A stretch of DNA of 64,000 nucleotides from Mycobacterium asiaticum. GTDB lineage: Bacteria > Actinomycetota > Actinomycetes > Mycobacteriales > Mycobacteriaceae. The notes below the pieces were generated by a model, which was not told the DNA's origin, made no database searches, and was given only the letters and a program-made list of their open reading frames with translations. The stretch is taken from contig NZ_LZMH01000074.1 in the NCBI RefSeq assembly GCF_001673635.1, positions 43,330 through 107,329 of the forward strand. The letters run 5' to 3'. This document shows, piece after piece, positions 46,434-53,484 of this stretch. The first letter of the stretch is position 1. Every line of letters begins with the position of its first letter. Position numbers and translations under genes: made by a program.

Positions 46434-46640
46434 CTAGTCGAAGATGTCGGACTGGGCCGCCACCACTCTTGCGATCTCGCACAGCTTTACGTTCAGTTTT
46501 TGCGACGACGACCGCAGGATGTCGAAGGCTTCTTCGGCCGAGATGTTCCGCCTACCCAACAGGATGCCGTGGGTTCTGGCCGATTAGGTCACGGCTGTCG
46601 ATCGCTTGATGCGGATGAGCCCTCGCAGTGTGCGTTTCGT
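46434..46640 (-). pseudogene. Relic of an ANTAR-domain protein with a frameshift
   Basis: On the minus strand, codons ending at TAG (46436-46434) spell GILLGRRNISAEEAF, then DILRSSSQKLNVKLCEIARV, the C-terminal part of an ANTAR RNA-binding domain. Just upstream another phase carries HQAIDSRDLIGQ, the normal start of the same domain. The phase change lies near 46566-46576, so the domain is broken. Upstream of about 46640 nothing clearly coding remains. The live ANTAR gene pdtaR is nearby, so a lost paralogue is likely. Confidence 0.65.
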
Positions 46641-46854
46641 GGCTAGCGCGATCATTTTCGTTTACGGCTGGGACCGTAGGGGCACGTGTTGCACAGTGGG
46701 CGGCGACCGGCAAGGGTTGAGCTGGTGTCGCCTGCGAGGCGGTCGGCGGGGTCAACCCCGTTGTTGAGCAGACAGCTCTGCCTTGCCGCCCGTCGCCCAA
46801 ACGGCGTTACAAGGCTGCGCGGATGCTGTCTTGCGGCCGGCCGACCTGCGGCGT
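46641..46854. other. Non-coding stretch between the ANTAR relic and the tRNA
   Basis: I see no supported gene here. Weak frames exist on both strands but have no motif. A short stem GCAGA-CAGC-TCTGC lies near 46766-46779. The region is probably decayed remains of the ANTAR gene and the tRNA 3' flank. Confidence 0.4.
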
Positions 46855-46931
46855 TGGTGCCCTCGGTGAGATTCGAACTCACACTGTACGGGTTTTGAAT
46901 CCGTTTCCTCTGCCAGTTGGGATACGAGGGC
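46855..46931 (-). tRNA. leuV: tRNA-Leu (CAA), short variable arm, CCA encoded
   Basis: The acceptor stem GCCCTCG/CGAGGGC pairs fully, the T arm is GTGAG-TTCGAAT-CTCAC, and the anticodon loop reads TTCAAAA, giving CAA. The 3' ACCA is encoded (46858-46855). The anticodon stem has an A-C pair next to the loop. The variable region is only about 5 nt, so this is a class I body, although bacterial tRNA-Leu normally has a long variable arm. The symbol follows my memory of the M. tuberculosis tRNA at this place. Confidence 0.85.
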
Positions 46932-47001
46932 TGGGTCCGGCTACCTACCTTAGAGGAACCCCCCGAGCGCCCGTCACAGCCGTCACGACACAATGTCCGT
47001 C

Positions 47002-47613
47002 ATGACCGGCCCCACCACCGACGCTGACGCCGCCCCGAAGCGGCGGGTCCTGATCGCTGAAGACGAAGCGCTCATCCGCATGGACCTTGCCGAGATGCTG
47101 CGAGAGGAGGGGTACGAGATCGTCGGCGAGGCCGGCGACGGACAGGAAGCCGTCGAGCTGGCCGAACAGCATCAGCCGGATCTGGTGATCATGGACGTGA
47201 AGATGCCCCGCCGTGACGGCATCGACGCGGCGTCCGAGATCGCCAGCAAGCGCATCGCGCCGATCGTGGTGCTGACCGCGTTCAGCCAGCGCGATCTCGT
47301 CGAGCGCGCCCGCGACGCCGGCGCGATGGCCTATTTGGTCAAGCCCTTCACGGCCAGCGATCTGGTGCCTGCCATCGAATTGGCCGTCAGCCGCTTCAGC
47401 GAGCTCACAGAGCTCGAACGCGAGGTGGCGACGCTGTCGGATCGGCTGGAGACACGCAAGCTGGTCGAACGCGCCAAAGGGCTGCTGCAGGTCAAGCAGG
47501 GCATGACCGAGCCGGAAGCCTTCAAGTGGATTCAGCGGGCGGCGATGGATCGGCGGACGTCGATGAAGCGGGTCGCCGAGGTCGTACTGGAGACCCTCGA
47601 CAAGCCCGAGTAG
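47002..47613 (+). CDS. pdtaR: ANTAR response regulator PdtaR (Rv1626-like)
   Basis: Residues 15-130 are a receiver domain with acidic pocket ED at 20-21, phosphoacceptor D65 (VIMDVKMP) and a conserved Lys in LVKPF. Residues about 140-200 are an ANTAR domain that binds paired RNA hairpins (LVERAKGLLQVKQGMTEPEAF). With kinase PdtaS it regulates by antitermination. ATG 47002 gives MTGPTTDADA, the known N-terminus; an in-frame ATG lies at 46993. CACAAT (46989-46994) is 7 nt before ATG 47002, fitting a leaderless message. Confidence 0.94.
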   Translation: MTGPTTDADAAPKRRVLIAEDEALIRMDLAEMLREEGYEIVGEAGDGQEAVELAEQHQPDLVIMDVKMPRRDGIDAASEIASKRIAPIVVLTAFSQRDLVERARDAGAMAYLVKPFTASDLVPAIELAVSRFSELTELEREVATLSDRLETRKLVERAKGLLQVKQGMTEPEAFKWIQRAAMDRRTSMKRVAEVVLETLDKPE

Positions 47614-47617
47614 CTGG

Positions 47618-47677
47618 GCGAGCAGACGCGAAAGCCCCCCCCCGCCCGGCGTGTGGGGGGCTTTCGCGTCTGCTCGG
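47618..47677 (+). repeat. Palindromic repeat, copy C (perfect 22-bp stem)
   Basis: The arms 47619-47640 and 47655-47676 are exact inverted repeats of 22 bp (outer part CGAGCAGACGCGAAAG) around a 14-nt loop that contains GGCGTGT. It starts 4 nt after the pdtaR stop and lies between two convergent genes, so it may serve as a two-way terminator although no T-run follows. Confidence 0.9.
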
Positions 47678-47694
47678 CACCCCTACCGCACCCT

Positions 47695-48897
47695 TTAGCG
47701 CGCGACGATCACCGACGAGCCGTGCCCAAACAGACCCTGGTTCGCGGTGACGCCAACCTTTGCGTTCTCCACCTGCCGTCCGGTGGCCTGGCCACGCAGC
47801 TGCCAGGTCAACTCGCAGACCTGCGCGATCGCCTGCGCCGGGATCGCCTCGCCGAAGCAGGCCAGCCCGCCGGACGGGTTGACCGGCACCTTGCCGCCGA
47901 GCGCCGTCGCGCCACTGCGCAGTAACTGCTCGGCCTCACCCTTCGGGCACAGGCCCAGGTGCTCGTACCAGTCGAGTTCCAGCGCGGTGGACAGGTCGTA
48001 GACCTCGGCCAGGCTGACATCCTCGGGTCCGATGCCGGCCTCGGCATAGGCGGCGTCGAGGATCTGGTCCTTGAACACTCGCTCGGGCGCGGCCACCGCT
48101 GCGGTGGAATCCGTTGCAATGTCGGGCAATTCGGGCAAGTGCTGCGGGTATTGCGGGGTGACGGTGCTGACCGCGCGCACCGACGGGACCCCGTCGAGGG
48201 AACCCAGGTGCTTGCGGGCGAACTCCGCGCTGGCCACGATCAGCGCCGCGGCACCGTCAGAGGTCGCACAGATGTCCAGCTGCCGCAACGGGTCGCTGAC
48301 CACCGGGCTGGCCAGCACGTCCTCGATGGAGGACTCCTTGCGATAGCGAGCATTCGGGTTCTGCAGGCCGTGCTGGGAGTTCTTCACCTTCACCTGTGCG
48401 AAGTCCTCCGACGTCGCGCCGTACAGATCCATCCGGCGCCGCGCGAGCAGCGCGAAGTACACCGGGTTCATCGCGCCGATCAGGTGGAAGCGCTGCCAGT
48501 CGGGGTCGTTCTTGCGTTCACCGCCGACGGGCGCGAAGGCGCCCTTGGGTGTGGTGTCGGCGCCGATCACCAGCGCGACGTCGCAGAAGCCGGCCAGGAT
48601 GTGGGCCCGGGCGCTCTGCAGCGCTTGCGAACCGCTGGCGCACGCGGCGTAGCTGGAGCTGACCGGTACGCCGTTCCACCCGAGCTTCTGCGCGAACGTC
48701 GACCCGGCGATAAAACCGGGGTAGCCGTTCCTGATCGTGTCGGCCCCGGCGACCAGCTGTATTTGCCGCCAGTCCAGACCAGCCTCGGCCAGCGCCGCCC
48801 GCGCGGCGACCACGCCGTATTCGGTGAAGTCCCGGCCCCATTTGCCCCACGGGTGCATGCCCGCGCCGAGGATGTAGAGCGGCTCGGGAGTACTCAT
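47695..48897 (-). CDS. Thiolase-family protein (Rv1627c-like, lipid-transfer/acetyl-CoA acetyltransferase type)
   Basis: The 400-residue protein has a thiolase fold: nucleophile region SSSYAACASGS with C86, EVYDLSTALELDWYE near 300 and the Gly-rich NPSGGLACFGEAIPA near 350. It belongs to the SCP-x-like thiolases that work with a DUF35 partner, which here is the upstream gene, coupled by ATGA. Rv1627c is listed among KstR-controlled genes as I recall, which fits the operator upstream of the pair and suggests a role in steroid or lipid breakdown. Confidence 0.9.
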   Translation of the reverse strand: MSTPEPLYILGAGMHPWGKWGRDFTEYGVVAARAALAEAGLDWRQIQLVAGADTIRNGYPGFIAGSTFAQKLGWNGVPVSSSYAACASGSQALQSARAHILAGFCDVALVIGADTTPKGAFAPVGGERKNDPDWQRFHLIGAMNPVYFALLARRRMDLYGATSEDFAQVKVKNSQHGLQNPNARYRKESSIEDVLASPVVSDPLRQLDICATSDGAAALIVASAEFARKHLGSLDGVPSVRAVSTVTPQYPQHLPELPDIATDSTAAVAAPERVFKDQILDAAYAEAGIGPEDVSLAEVYDLSTALELDWYEHLGLCPKGEAEQLLRSGATALGGKVPVNPSGGLACFGEAIPAQAIAQVCELTWQLRGQATGRQVENAKVGVTANQGLFGHGSSVIVAR

Positions 48898-49340
48898 GAC
48901 GACGACACCTTCCAGGCGTGCACCAGGCGTTCAACACCGTCGGCGTCGGTGAACAGCGGCATAATCGTCAACTCCATCTCCATGCCCACCTTCAGATCCG
49001 CAGCCAGCGTCCCCTCGACCACCTTGCCGAGCACGATGATTCCCTCGTCGGCCAGCTCCACGGCGGCGATGGCGAACGGTTCGAACGGCTCCTGCGCGGG
49101 GTAGGGCGCGGGCGGGGGATAGCGGTTCTCGGTGTAGCTCCACAGCTTGCCGCGACGCGATAAGGCGACGGACTCTAGTGAGTCGCTCGCGCATGCCGGG
49201 TTGGGGCAGTTGTTCTCCCGCGGCGGGAACACATAGGTGCCGCACGCCGGGCACTTGCTGCCGATCAGGTAAGGGTTTCCGGCATCGTCGGTGGCGAACC
49301 ACCCGTCGATCGCCGGCTGCTGGTAGGTGACCTCTGGCAC
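48894..49340 (-). CDS. DUF35 zinc-ribbon/OB-fold partner of the thiolase (Rv1628c-like)
   Basis: The 148-residue product has a rubredoxin-like zinc ribbon (CPACGTYVFPP and CPNPACAS) followed by an OB fold (GKLWSYTENRYPPP, then PFAIAAVEL, then GIIVLGKVVEG). Such proteins bind acyl-CoA and pair with thiolases. The GTG at 49340 lies 6 nt after TACGCT (49352-49347), giving a leaderless message. The much longer open frame upstream is antisense to polA and not coding. Confidence 0.88.
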   Translation of the reverse strand: MPEVTYQQPAIDGWFATDDAGNPYLIGSKCPACGTYVFPPRENNCPNPACASDSLESVALSRRGKLWSYTENRYPPPAPYPAQEPFEPFAIAAVELADEGIIVLGKVVEGTLAADLKVGMEMELTIMPLFTDADGVERLVHAWKVSSS

Positions 49341-49371
49341 CGGCTCAGCGTACCCAGCACCGGCGCAAAAC

Positions 49372-49385
49372 TGAAACGTGTTCCA
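49372..49385. promoter_or_regulatory. KstR-type operator
   Basis: TGAAACGTGTTCCA matches the KstR consensus TnnAACnnGTTnnA at every fixed position and sits in a slightly longer palindrome (CTG...CAG, 49371-49386). It lies 20 bp upstream of the candidate -10 of the DUF35/thiolase pair and 35 bp upstream of the candidate -10 of polA. KstR represses cholesterol-catabolism genes in mycobacteria. Confidence 0.8.
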
Positions 49386-49420
49386 GTTCTGGCGCCGCGA
49401 GGAGCGTCGTACCGGGTGCC

Positions 49421-49426
49421 TAGAGT
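49421..49426 (+). promoter_or_regulatory. Candidate -10 of polA (leaderless)
   Basis: TAGAGT lies 7 nt before the polA GTG start, with no Shine-Dalgarno sequence between. Confidence 0.4.
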
Positions 49427-49433
49427 GTGAGCC

Positions 49434-52145
49434 GTGAGTGCCCCGCCTTCGAAGAGCGCAGAATCCACGAAACCGACGCTGATGCTGCTGGATGGCAACT
49501 CGCTGGCGTTCCGGGCGTTCTATGCGCTGCCCGCGGAGAACTTCAAGACTCGCGGCGGGCTGACCACCAACGCGGTCTATGGGTTCACCGCCATGCTGAT
49601 CAACCTGCTGCGCGACGAGGCGCCCACGCACATCGCGGCGGCGTTCGACGTGTCCCGGCAGACGTTTCGTTCCGAGCGCTACCCGGAGTACAAGGCCAAC
49701 CGGTCCTCGACGCCTGATGAGTTCCACGGCCAGATCGACATCACCAAGGAAGTCCTTGGCGCACTTGGCATTACCGTGCTGGCCGAGCCGGGTTTCGAGG
49801 CTGACGACATCATCGCGACGCTGGCCACCCAAGCCGAGGGCGAGGGCTACCGGGTGCTGGTGGTCACCGGCGACCGCGACTCGCTGCAATTGGTCAGCGA
49901 CGACGTGACGGTCCTCTATCCCCGGAAGGGCGTCAGTGAGCTCACCCGCTTCACCCCGGAGGCCGTCGTCGAGAAATACGGCCTGACTCCCAAGCAGTAC
50001 CCGGACTTCGCCGCGCTGCGCGGCGACCCGAGTGACAACCTGCCCGGCATCCCCGGGGTGGGGGAGAAGACCGCCTCGAAATGGATCATCGAATACGGGT
50101 CGCTGCAATCCCTGGTCGACAACGTCGACTCGGTGCGCGGCAAGGTCGGCGACGCGTTGCGTGCACACGTCGCCAACGTCGTGCTGAACCGGGACCTCAC
50201 CGAGCTGGTCCGGGATGTGCCGTTGGCGCAAACCCCCGATACCCTGCGCTTGCAGCCCTGGGACCGCGACCACATCCACCGGCTCTTCGACGACCTCGAA
50301 TTCCGCGTCCTGCGGGACAGGCTCTTCGACACGCTCGCCGCCGTCGAACCCGAGGTCGACGAGGGGTTCGACGTGCGCGGCGGGGCGCTGGATCCGGGCA
50401 CCGTCGGGCAGTGGCTGACCGATCACGCCGGTGACGGCCGCCGGTCCGGGCTGACGGTGGTAGGCACCCACCTGCCGCACGGCGGTGATGCCACCGCGCT
50501 GGCCATCGCCGCCGCCGACGGGGACGGCGCCTACCTCGACACCGCCACGCTGACACCCGAGGACGACGCCGCGCTGGCCGCGTGGCTGACCGACCCGGAC
50601 AAGCCCAAGGCCCTGCACGAGGCGAAGCTGGCCATCCACGACCTGATCGGCCGGGGCTGGACCCTGGCCGGCGTCACCTCCGACACCGCGCTGGCCGCCT
50701 ACCTGGTGCGGCCCGGGCAGCGCAGCTTCACCCTCGACGACCTCTCGCTGCGTTACCTGCGTCGCGAGTTGCGCGCGGATAACCCTGAGCAGCAACAACT
50801 TTCGCTGCTCGACGATATCGACGGGGTGGACGAGCAGGCGGTACAGACCAGCATTCTGCGGGCCCGGGCCGTCGTCGACCTCGCCGACGCCCTGGACGCC
50901 GAGCTGACCCGCATCGATTCCACCGCCCTGCTGGGCGAGATGGAGCTGCCGGTGCAGCAGGTGCTGGCCGAGATGGAACATGCCGGCATCGCGGTCGACC
51001 TGGCCAAGCTCACCGAGCTACAGACCCAGTTCGCTGACCAGATCCGCGACGCGGCCGAGGCCGCCTATGCCGTGATCGGCAAACAGATCAACCTCGGCTC
51101 ACCCAAGCAGCTGCAGGTCGTGCTGTTCGACGAACTCGGCATGCCCAAGACCAAGCGCACCAAGACCGGCTACACCACGGATGCGGACGCCCTGCAGTCG
51201 TTGTTCGACAAGACCGGCCACCCGTTCCTGCAGCACCTGCTGACCCACCGCGACGTCACCCGGCTCAAGGTCACCGTCGATGGCTTGCTGAACTCGGTGG
51301 CCGGTGACGGCCGCATCCACACCACCTTCAACCAGACCATCGCGGCCACCGGCCGGTTGTCCTCGACCGAACCGAACCTGCAGAACATCCCGATCCGCAC
51401 CGACGCCGGCCGCCAGATCCGCGACGCGTTCGTCGTGGGACGCGGCTACGAGGAGCTGATGACCGCGGACTACAGCCAGATCGAGATGCGGATCATGGCG
51501 CACCTGTCCCGCGACGAAGGCCTGATCGAGGCGTTCAACACCGGCGAGGACCTGCACTCGTTCGTAGCGTCCCGCGCTTTCGGCGTGCCGATCGAGGAAG
51601 TCACCGGCGAGCTGCGGCGGCGGGTCAAGGCCATGTCATACGGTCTGGCCTACGGGCTCAGCGCTTACGGGCTGGCCGCGCAGCTGAAAATCTCCACCGA
51701 GGAAGCCAAGGTCCAGATGGACCAGTACTTCAACCGGTTCGGCGGTGTGCGGGACTACCTGTTCGCGGTGGTCGAGCAGGCCCGCAAGGACGGCTATACC
51801 TCGACGGTGCTGGGCCGCCGGCGGTACCTGCCCGAGCTGGACAGCAGCAACCGGCAGGTGCGGGAAGCCGCGGAGCGGGCGGCGCTGAACGCTCCGATCC
51901 AGGGCAGCGCGGCCGACCTCATCAAAGTGGCCATGATCGAAGTGGACAAGGCGATCAAAGAGGCCGGGCTGACCTCTCGCATGCTGCTGCAGGTGCACGA
52001 CGAGCTGCTGTTCGAGATTGCGCCGGGGGAGCGCGACCAGCTCGAGGCGCTGGTCCGCGACAAGATGGGCGGCGCGTACCCGCTGGACGTCCCGCTTGAG
52101 GTGTCGGTGGGTTACGGCCCGAGTTGGGATGCTGCGGCGCACTAG
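49434..52145 (+). CDS. polA: DNA polymerase I (PolA)
   Basis: The 903-residue enzyme has an N-terminal 5'-3' nuclease (about 15-310, with DGNSLAFRAFYAL, FEADDIIATLA, VVTGDRD and GDPSDNLPGIPGVGEKTA), a middle domain like the 3'-5' exonuclease but lacking clear catalytic acids (as known for mycobacterial PolA), and a C-terminal polymerase with motif A DYSQIEMRI (D679), motif B RRRVKAMSYGLAYG and motif C QVHDELLFE (D856). GTG 49434 gives the usual length. It fills gaps in repair and Okazaki-fragment processing. Confidence 0.96.
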   Translation: MSAPPSKSAESTKPTLMLLDGNSLAFRAFYALPAENFKTRGGLTTNAVYGFTAMLINLLRDEAPTHIAAAFDVSRQTFRSERYPEYKANRSSTPDEFHGQIDITKEVLGALGITVLAEPGFEADDIIATLATQAEGEGYRVLVVTGDRDSLQLVSDDVTVLYPRKGVSELTRFTPEAVVEKYGLTPKQYPDFAALRGDPSDNLPGIPGVGEKTASKWIIEYGSLQSLVDNVDSVRGKVGDALRAHVANVVLNRDLTELVRDVPLAQTPDTLRLQPWDRDHIHRLFDDLEFRVLRDRLFDTLAAVEPEVDEGFDVRGGALDPGTVGQWLTDHAGDGRRSGLTVVGTHLPHGGDATALAIAAADGDGAYLDTATLTPEDDAALAAWLTDPDKPKALHEAKLAIHDLIGRGWTLAGVTSDTALAAYLVRPGQRSFTLDDLSLRYLRRELRADNPEQQQLSLLDDIDGVDEQAVQTSILRARAVVDLADALDAELTRIDSTALLGEMELPVQQVLAEMEHAGIAVDLAKLTELQTQFADQIRDAAEAAYAVIGKQINLGSPKQLQVVLFDELGMPKTKRTKTGYTTDADALQSLFDKTGHPFLQHLLTHRDVTRLKVTVDGLLNSVAGDGRIHTTFNQTIAATGRLSSTEPNLQNIPIRTDAGRQIRDAFVVGRGYEELMTADYSQIEMRIMAHLSRDEGLIEAFNTGEDLHSFVASRAFGVPIEEVTGELRRRVKAMSYGLAYGLSAYGLAAQLKISTEEAKVQMDQYFNRFGGVRDYLFAVVEQARKDGYTSTVLGRRRYLPELDSSNRQVREAAERAALNAPIQGSAADLIKVAMIEVDKAIKEAGLTSRMLLQVHDELLFEIAPGERDQLEALVRDKMGGAYPLDVPLEVSVGYGPSWDAAAH

Positions 52146-52167
52146 GCGGCGAACTTAAACTGCACGG

Positions 52168-52215
52168 GTGTCGGAACCGGCCCCGCGACCGCGACAATGC
52201 AGAGCGCAGCGATGA
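52168..52215 (+). CDS. Candidate leaderless 15-codon upstream ORF
   Basis: TAAACT (52156-52161) is 6 nt before GTG 52168, which opens VSEPAPRPRQCRAQR and then TGA at 52213-52215. That TGA overlaps the ATG at 52212 of the acyltransferase frame (ATGA). The arrangement suggests a leaderless short ORF whose translation is coupled to the next gene. A lost or gained base that split one longer N-terminus is an alternative. Confidence 0.35.
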   Translation: MSEPAPRPRQCRAQR

Positions 52216-53213
52216 GGTGGCGGCACCTCCCGCCTGCGGGGAAGAGCGACGCAAATGACCAGCGACCGCCGCTGCTGCGTTATCCGCTGGTTGTCGCCTC
52301 GAAGCTGTTCGGCCTACTGCCGGCGCCGGTCGCCGACGCGCTGTTAGCCGTCGTCGCGCGGCTGGTGTACTGGCGCGGCCGCGCCCAGCACCTGCACGTA
52401 CTGCAGGACTTTCGCGACAACGTGGACCCGACGGCACAGTTCTCGTCCCGCAAGTGGCGGCCGGTCCAGGCGATGTACCGGGCGCTGGTGCGCAACGCCA
52501 ACGACGCGATCTGGTTCCTCGCCGCACCGCACGACGCCGCACTTCGCCGGTTCCGCATCGCTGACCCGGCGCCCATCCACGCCGCCCTCGAAGCCGGCCG
52601 AGCGGCCGGTGTCGGCGTCATCGTCGCCTTCCCGCATCTGGGCTCCTATGCAGCGCTGCCGATCGTGCTCGCGCTCAACGGGCTGCCCACGACGGTGGTC
52701 GCCAACCGGCAGCGGGCCTTGATGCAGTGGGTGATCCACCGTGGCGCGCAGAAGGCCGGTCTGGAACTCATCGTGGTCGAGCGCACCGGCGGCGCCAGCA
52801 TCACCGCGGCCATGGCGGACGCGCTGCGCCGTGGCCGGATCGTCGCGATCGCCGGCGACTATTTCCGGGCCCGCGAGGGCGCCCACGGCGGGGCAAGCGC
52901 CGGCATCCACGTCGACCTCGCCGGCATCAAGCGACCGGTCGGTCCGGGACCGGCGCTGCTGGCTCTGCGCACCGGAGCGCTGATCGTCCCCGGCGCGGTC
53001 TTCCAGCGCAGACACCAGCGGGAACCGGTGTTCGGCGAGCCGATCGCCGCCGAGGTGCCCCTGGGCGGGGACGACCACAGCGTGCGCGACGCCGTGCAGC
53101 AGACGTCGCAGCGCGTCGCCGACGCCCTCGCCGAGTTCATCCGGCGTGAGCCGGATCAGTGGCTGATGCCCGGCGGGCTGGTGTCGGACTCGGTCGGCCG
53201 CCGACGGCGGTAG
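52212..53213 (+). CDS. LpxL/HtrB-type membrane acyltransferase
   Basis: The 333-residue product resembles the lysophospholipid/lipid A acyltransferase family, which in mycobacteria includes the PIM acyltransferase PatA. Visible are RNANDAIWFLA near 95, the core block VIVAFPHLGSYAALP near 135 (an H-L-G-S-Y variant of the family His motif) and IAGDYFRAREG. ATG 52197 is five codons earlier in frame; I prefer ATG 52212 because it overlaps the upstream ORF stop. I do not recall this gene between polA and rpsA in M. tuberculosis. Acceptor lipid unknown. Confidence 0.78.
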   Translation: MRWRHLPPAGKSDANDQRPPLLRYPLVVASKLFGLLPAPVADALLAVVARLVYWRGRAQHLHVLQDFRDNVDPTAQFSSRKWRPVQAMYRALVRNANDAIWFLAAPHDAALRRFRIADPAPIHAALEAGRAAGVGVIVAFPHLGSYAALPIVLALNGLPTTVVANRQRALMQWVIHRGAQKAGLELIVVERTGGASITAAMADALRRGRIVAIAGDYFRAREGAHGGASAGIHVDLAGIKRPVGPGPALLALRTGALIVPGAVFQRRHQREPVFGEPIAAEVPLGGDDHSVRDAVQQTSQRVADALAEFIRREPDQWLMPGGLVSDSVGRRRR

Positions 53214-53377
53214 ATCCGAATCGTCGAGCGTGGGGTTTATGCACGTCAGCAGCGTGGATCACGTACCGAAGGCTTACGGCGGGCGGCCAACTAGCCAGAG
53301 AAATGGGCCGCGCGTCGGTGCGGATACGCACACGGTAGTCTGATCATGATTTCGACCGAGTTTGTCCAGCGTGTAGG

Positions 53378-53397
53378 CAGTCGAGTAGCCTCGACTG
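53378..53397 (+). promoter_or_regulatory. Hairpin in the rpsA leader
   Basis: CAGTCGAG-TAGC-CTCGACTG forms a perfect 8-bp stem with a 4-nt loop, 88 bp before the rpsA ATG. The whole gap 53214-53484 (271 bp) holds no gene that I can support; TAGTCT at 53336-53341 could be a -10 that would place the hairpin in the transcript. Ribosomal protein S1 autoregulates via its leader in E. coli; a similar role here is a guess. Confidence 0.4.
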
Positions 53398-53484
53398 GTA
53401 CCCGTTTGCGCTCGATCGCGGGTCACACCAATAACTCAAGTCCCAAGTCCCTACGATGAACCCTGTCCGGAGCAACCCAACAAT

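Noticed and set aside
49341..50981. Long upstream continuation of the DUF35 frame
   Set aside because: It lies wholly antisense to polA and has no family motif; the zinc-ribbon protein starts at 49340 behind its own -10.
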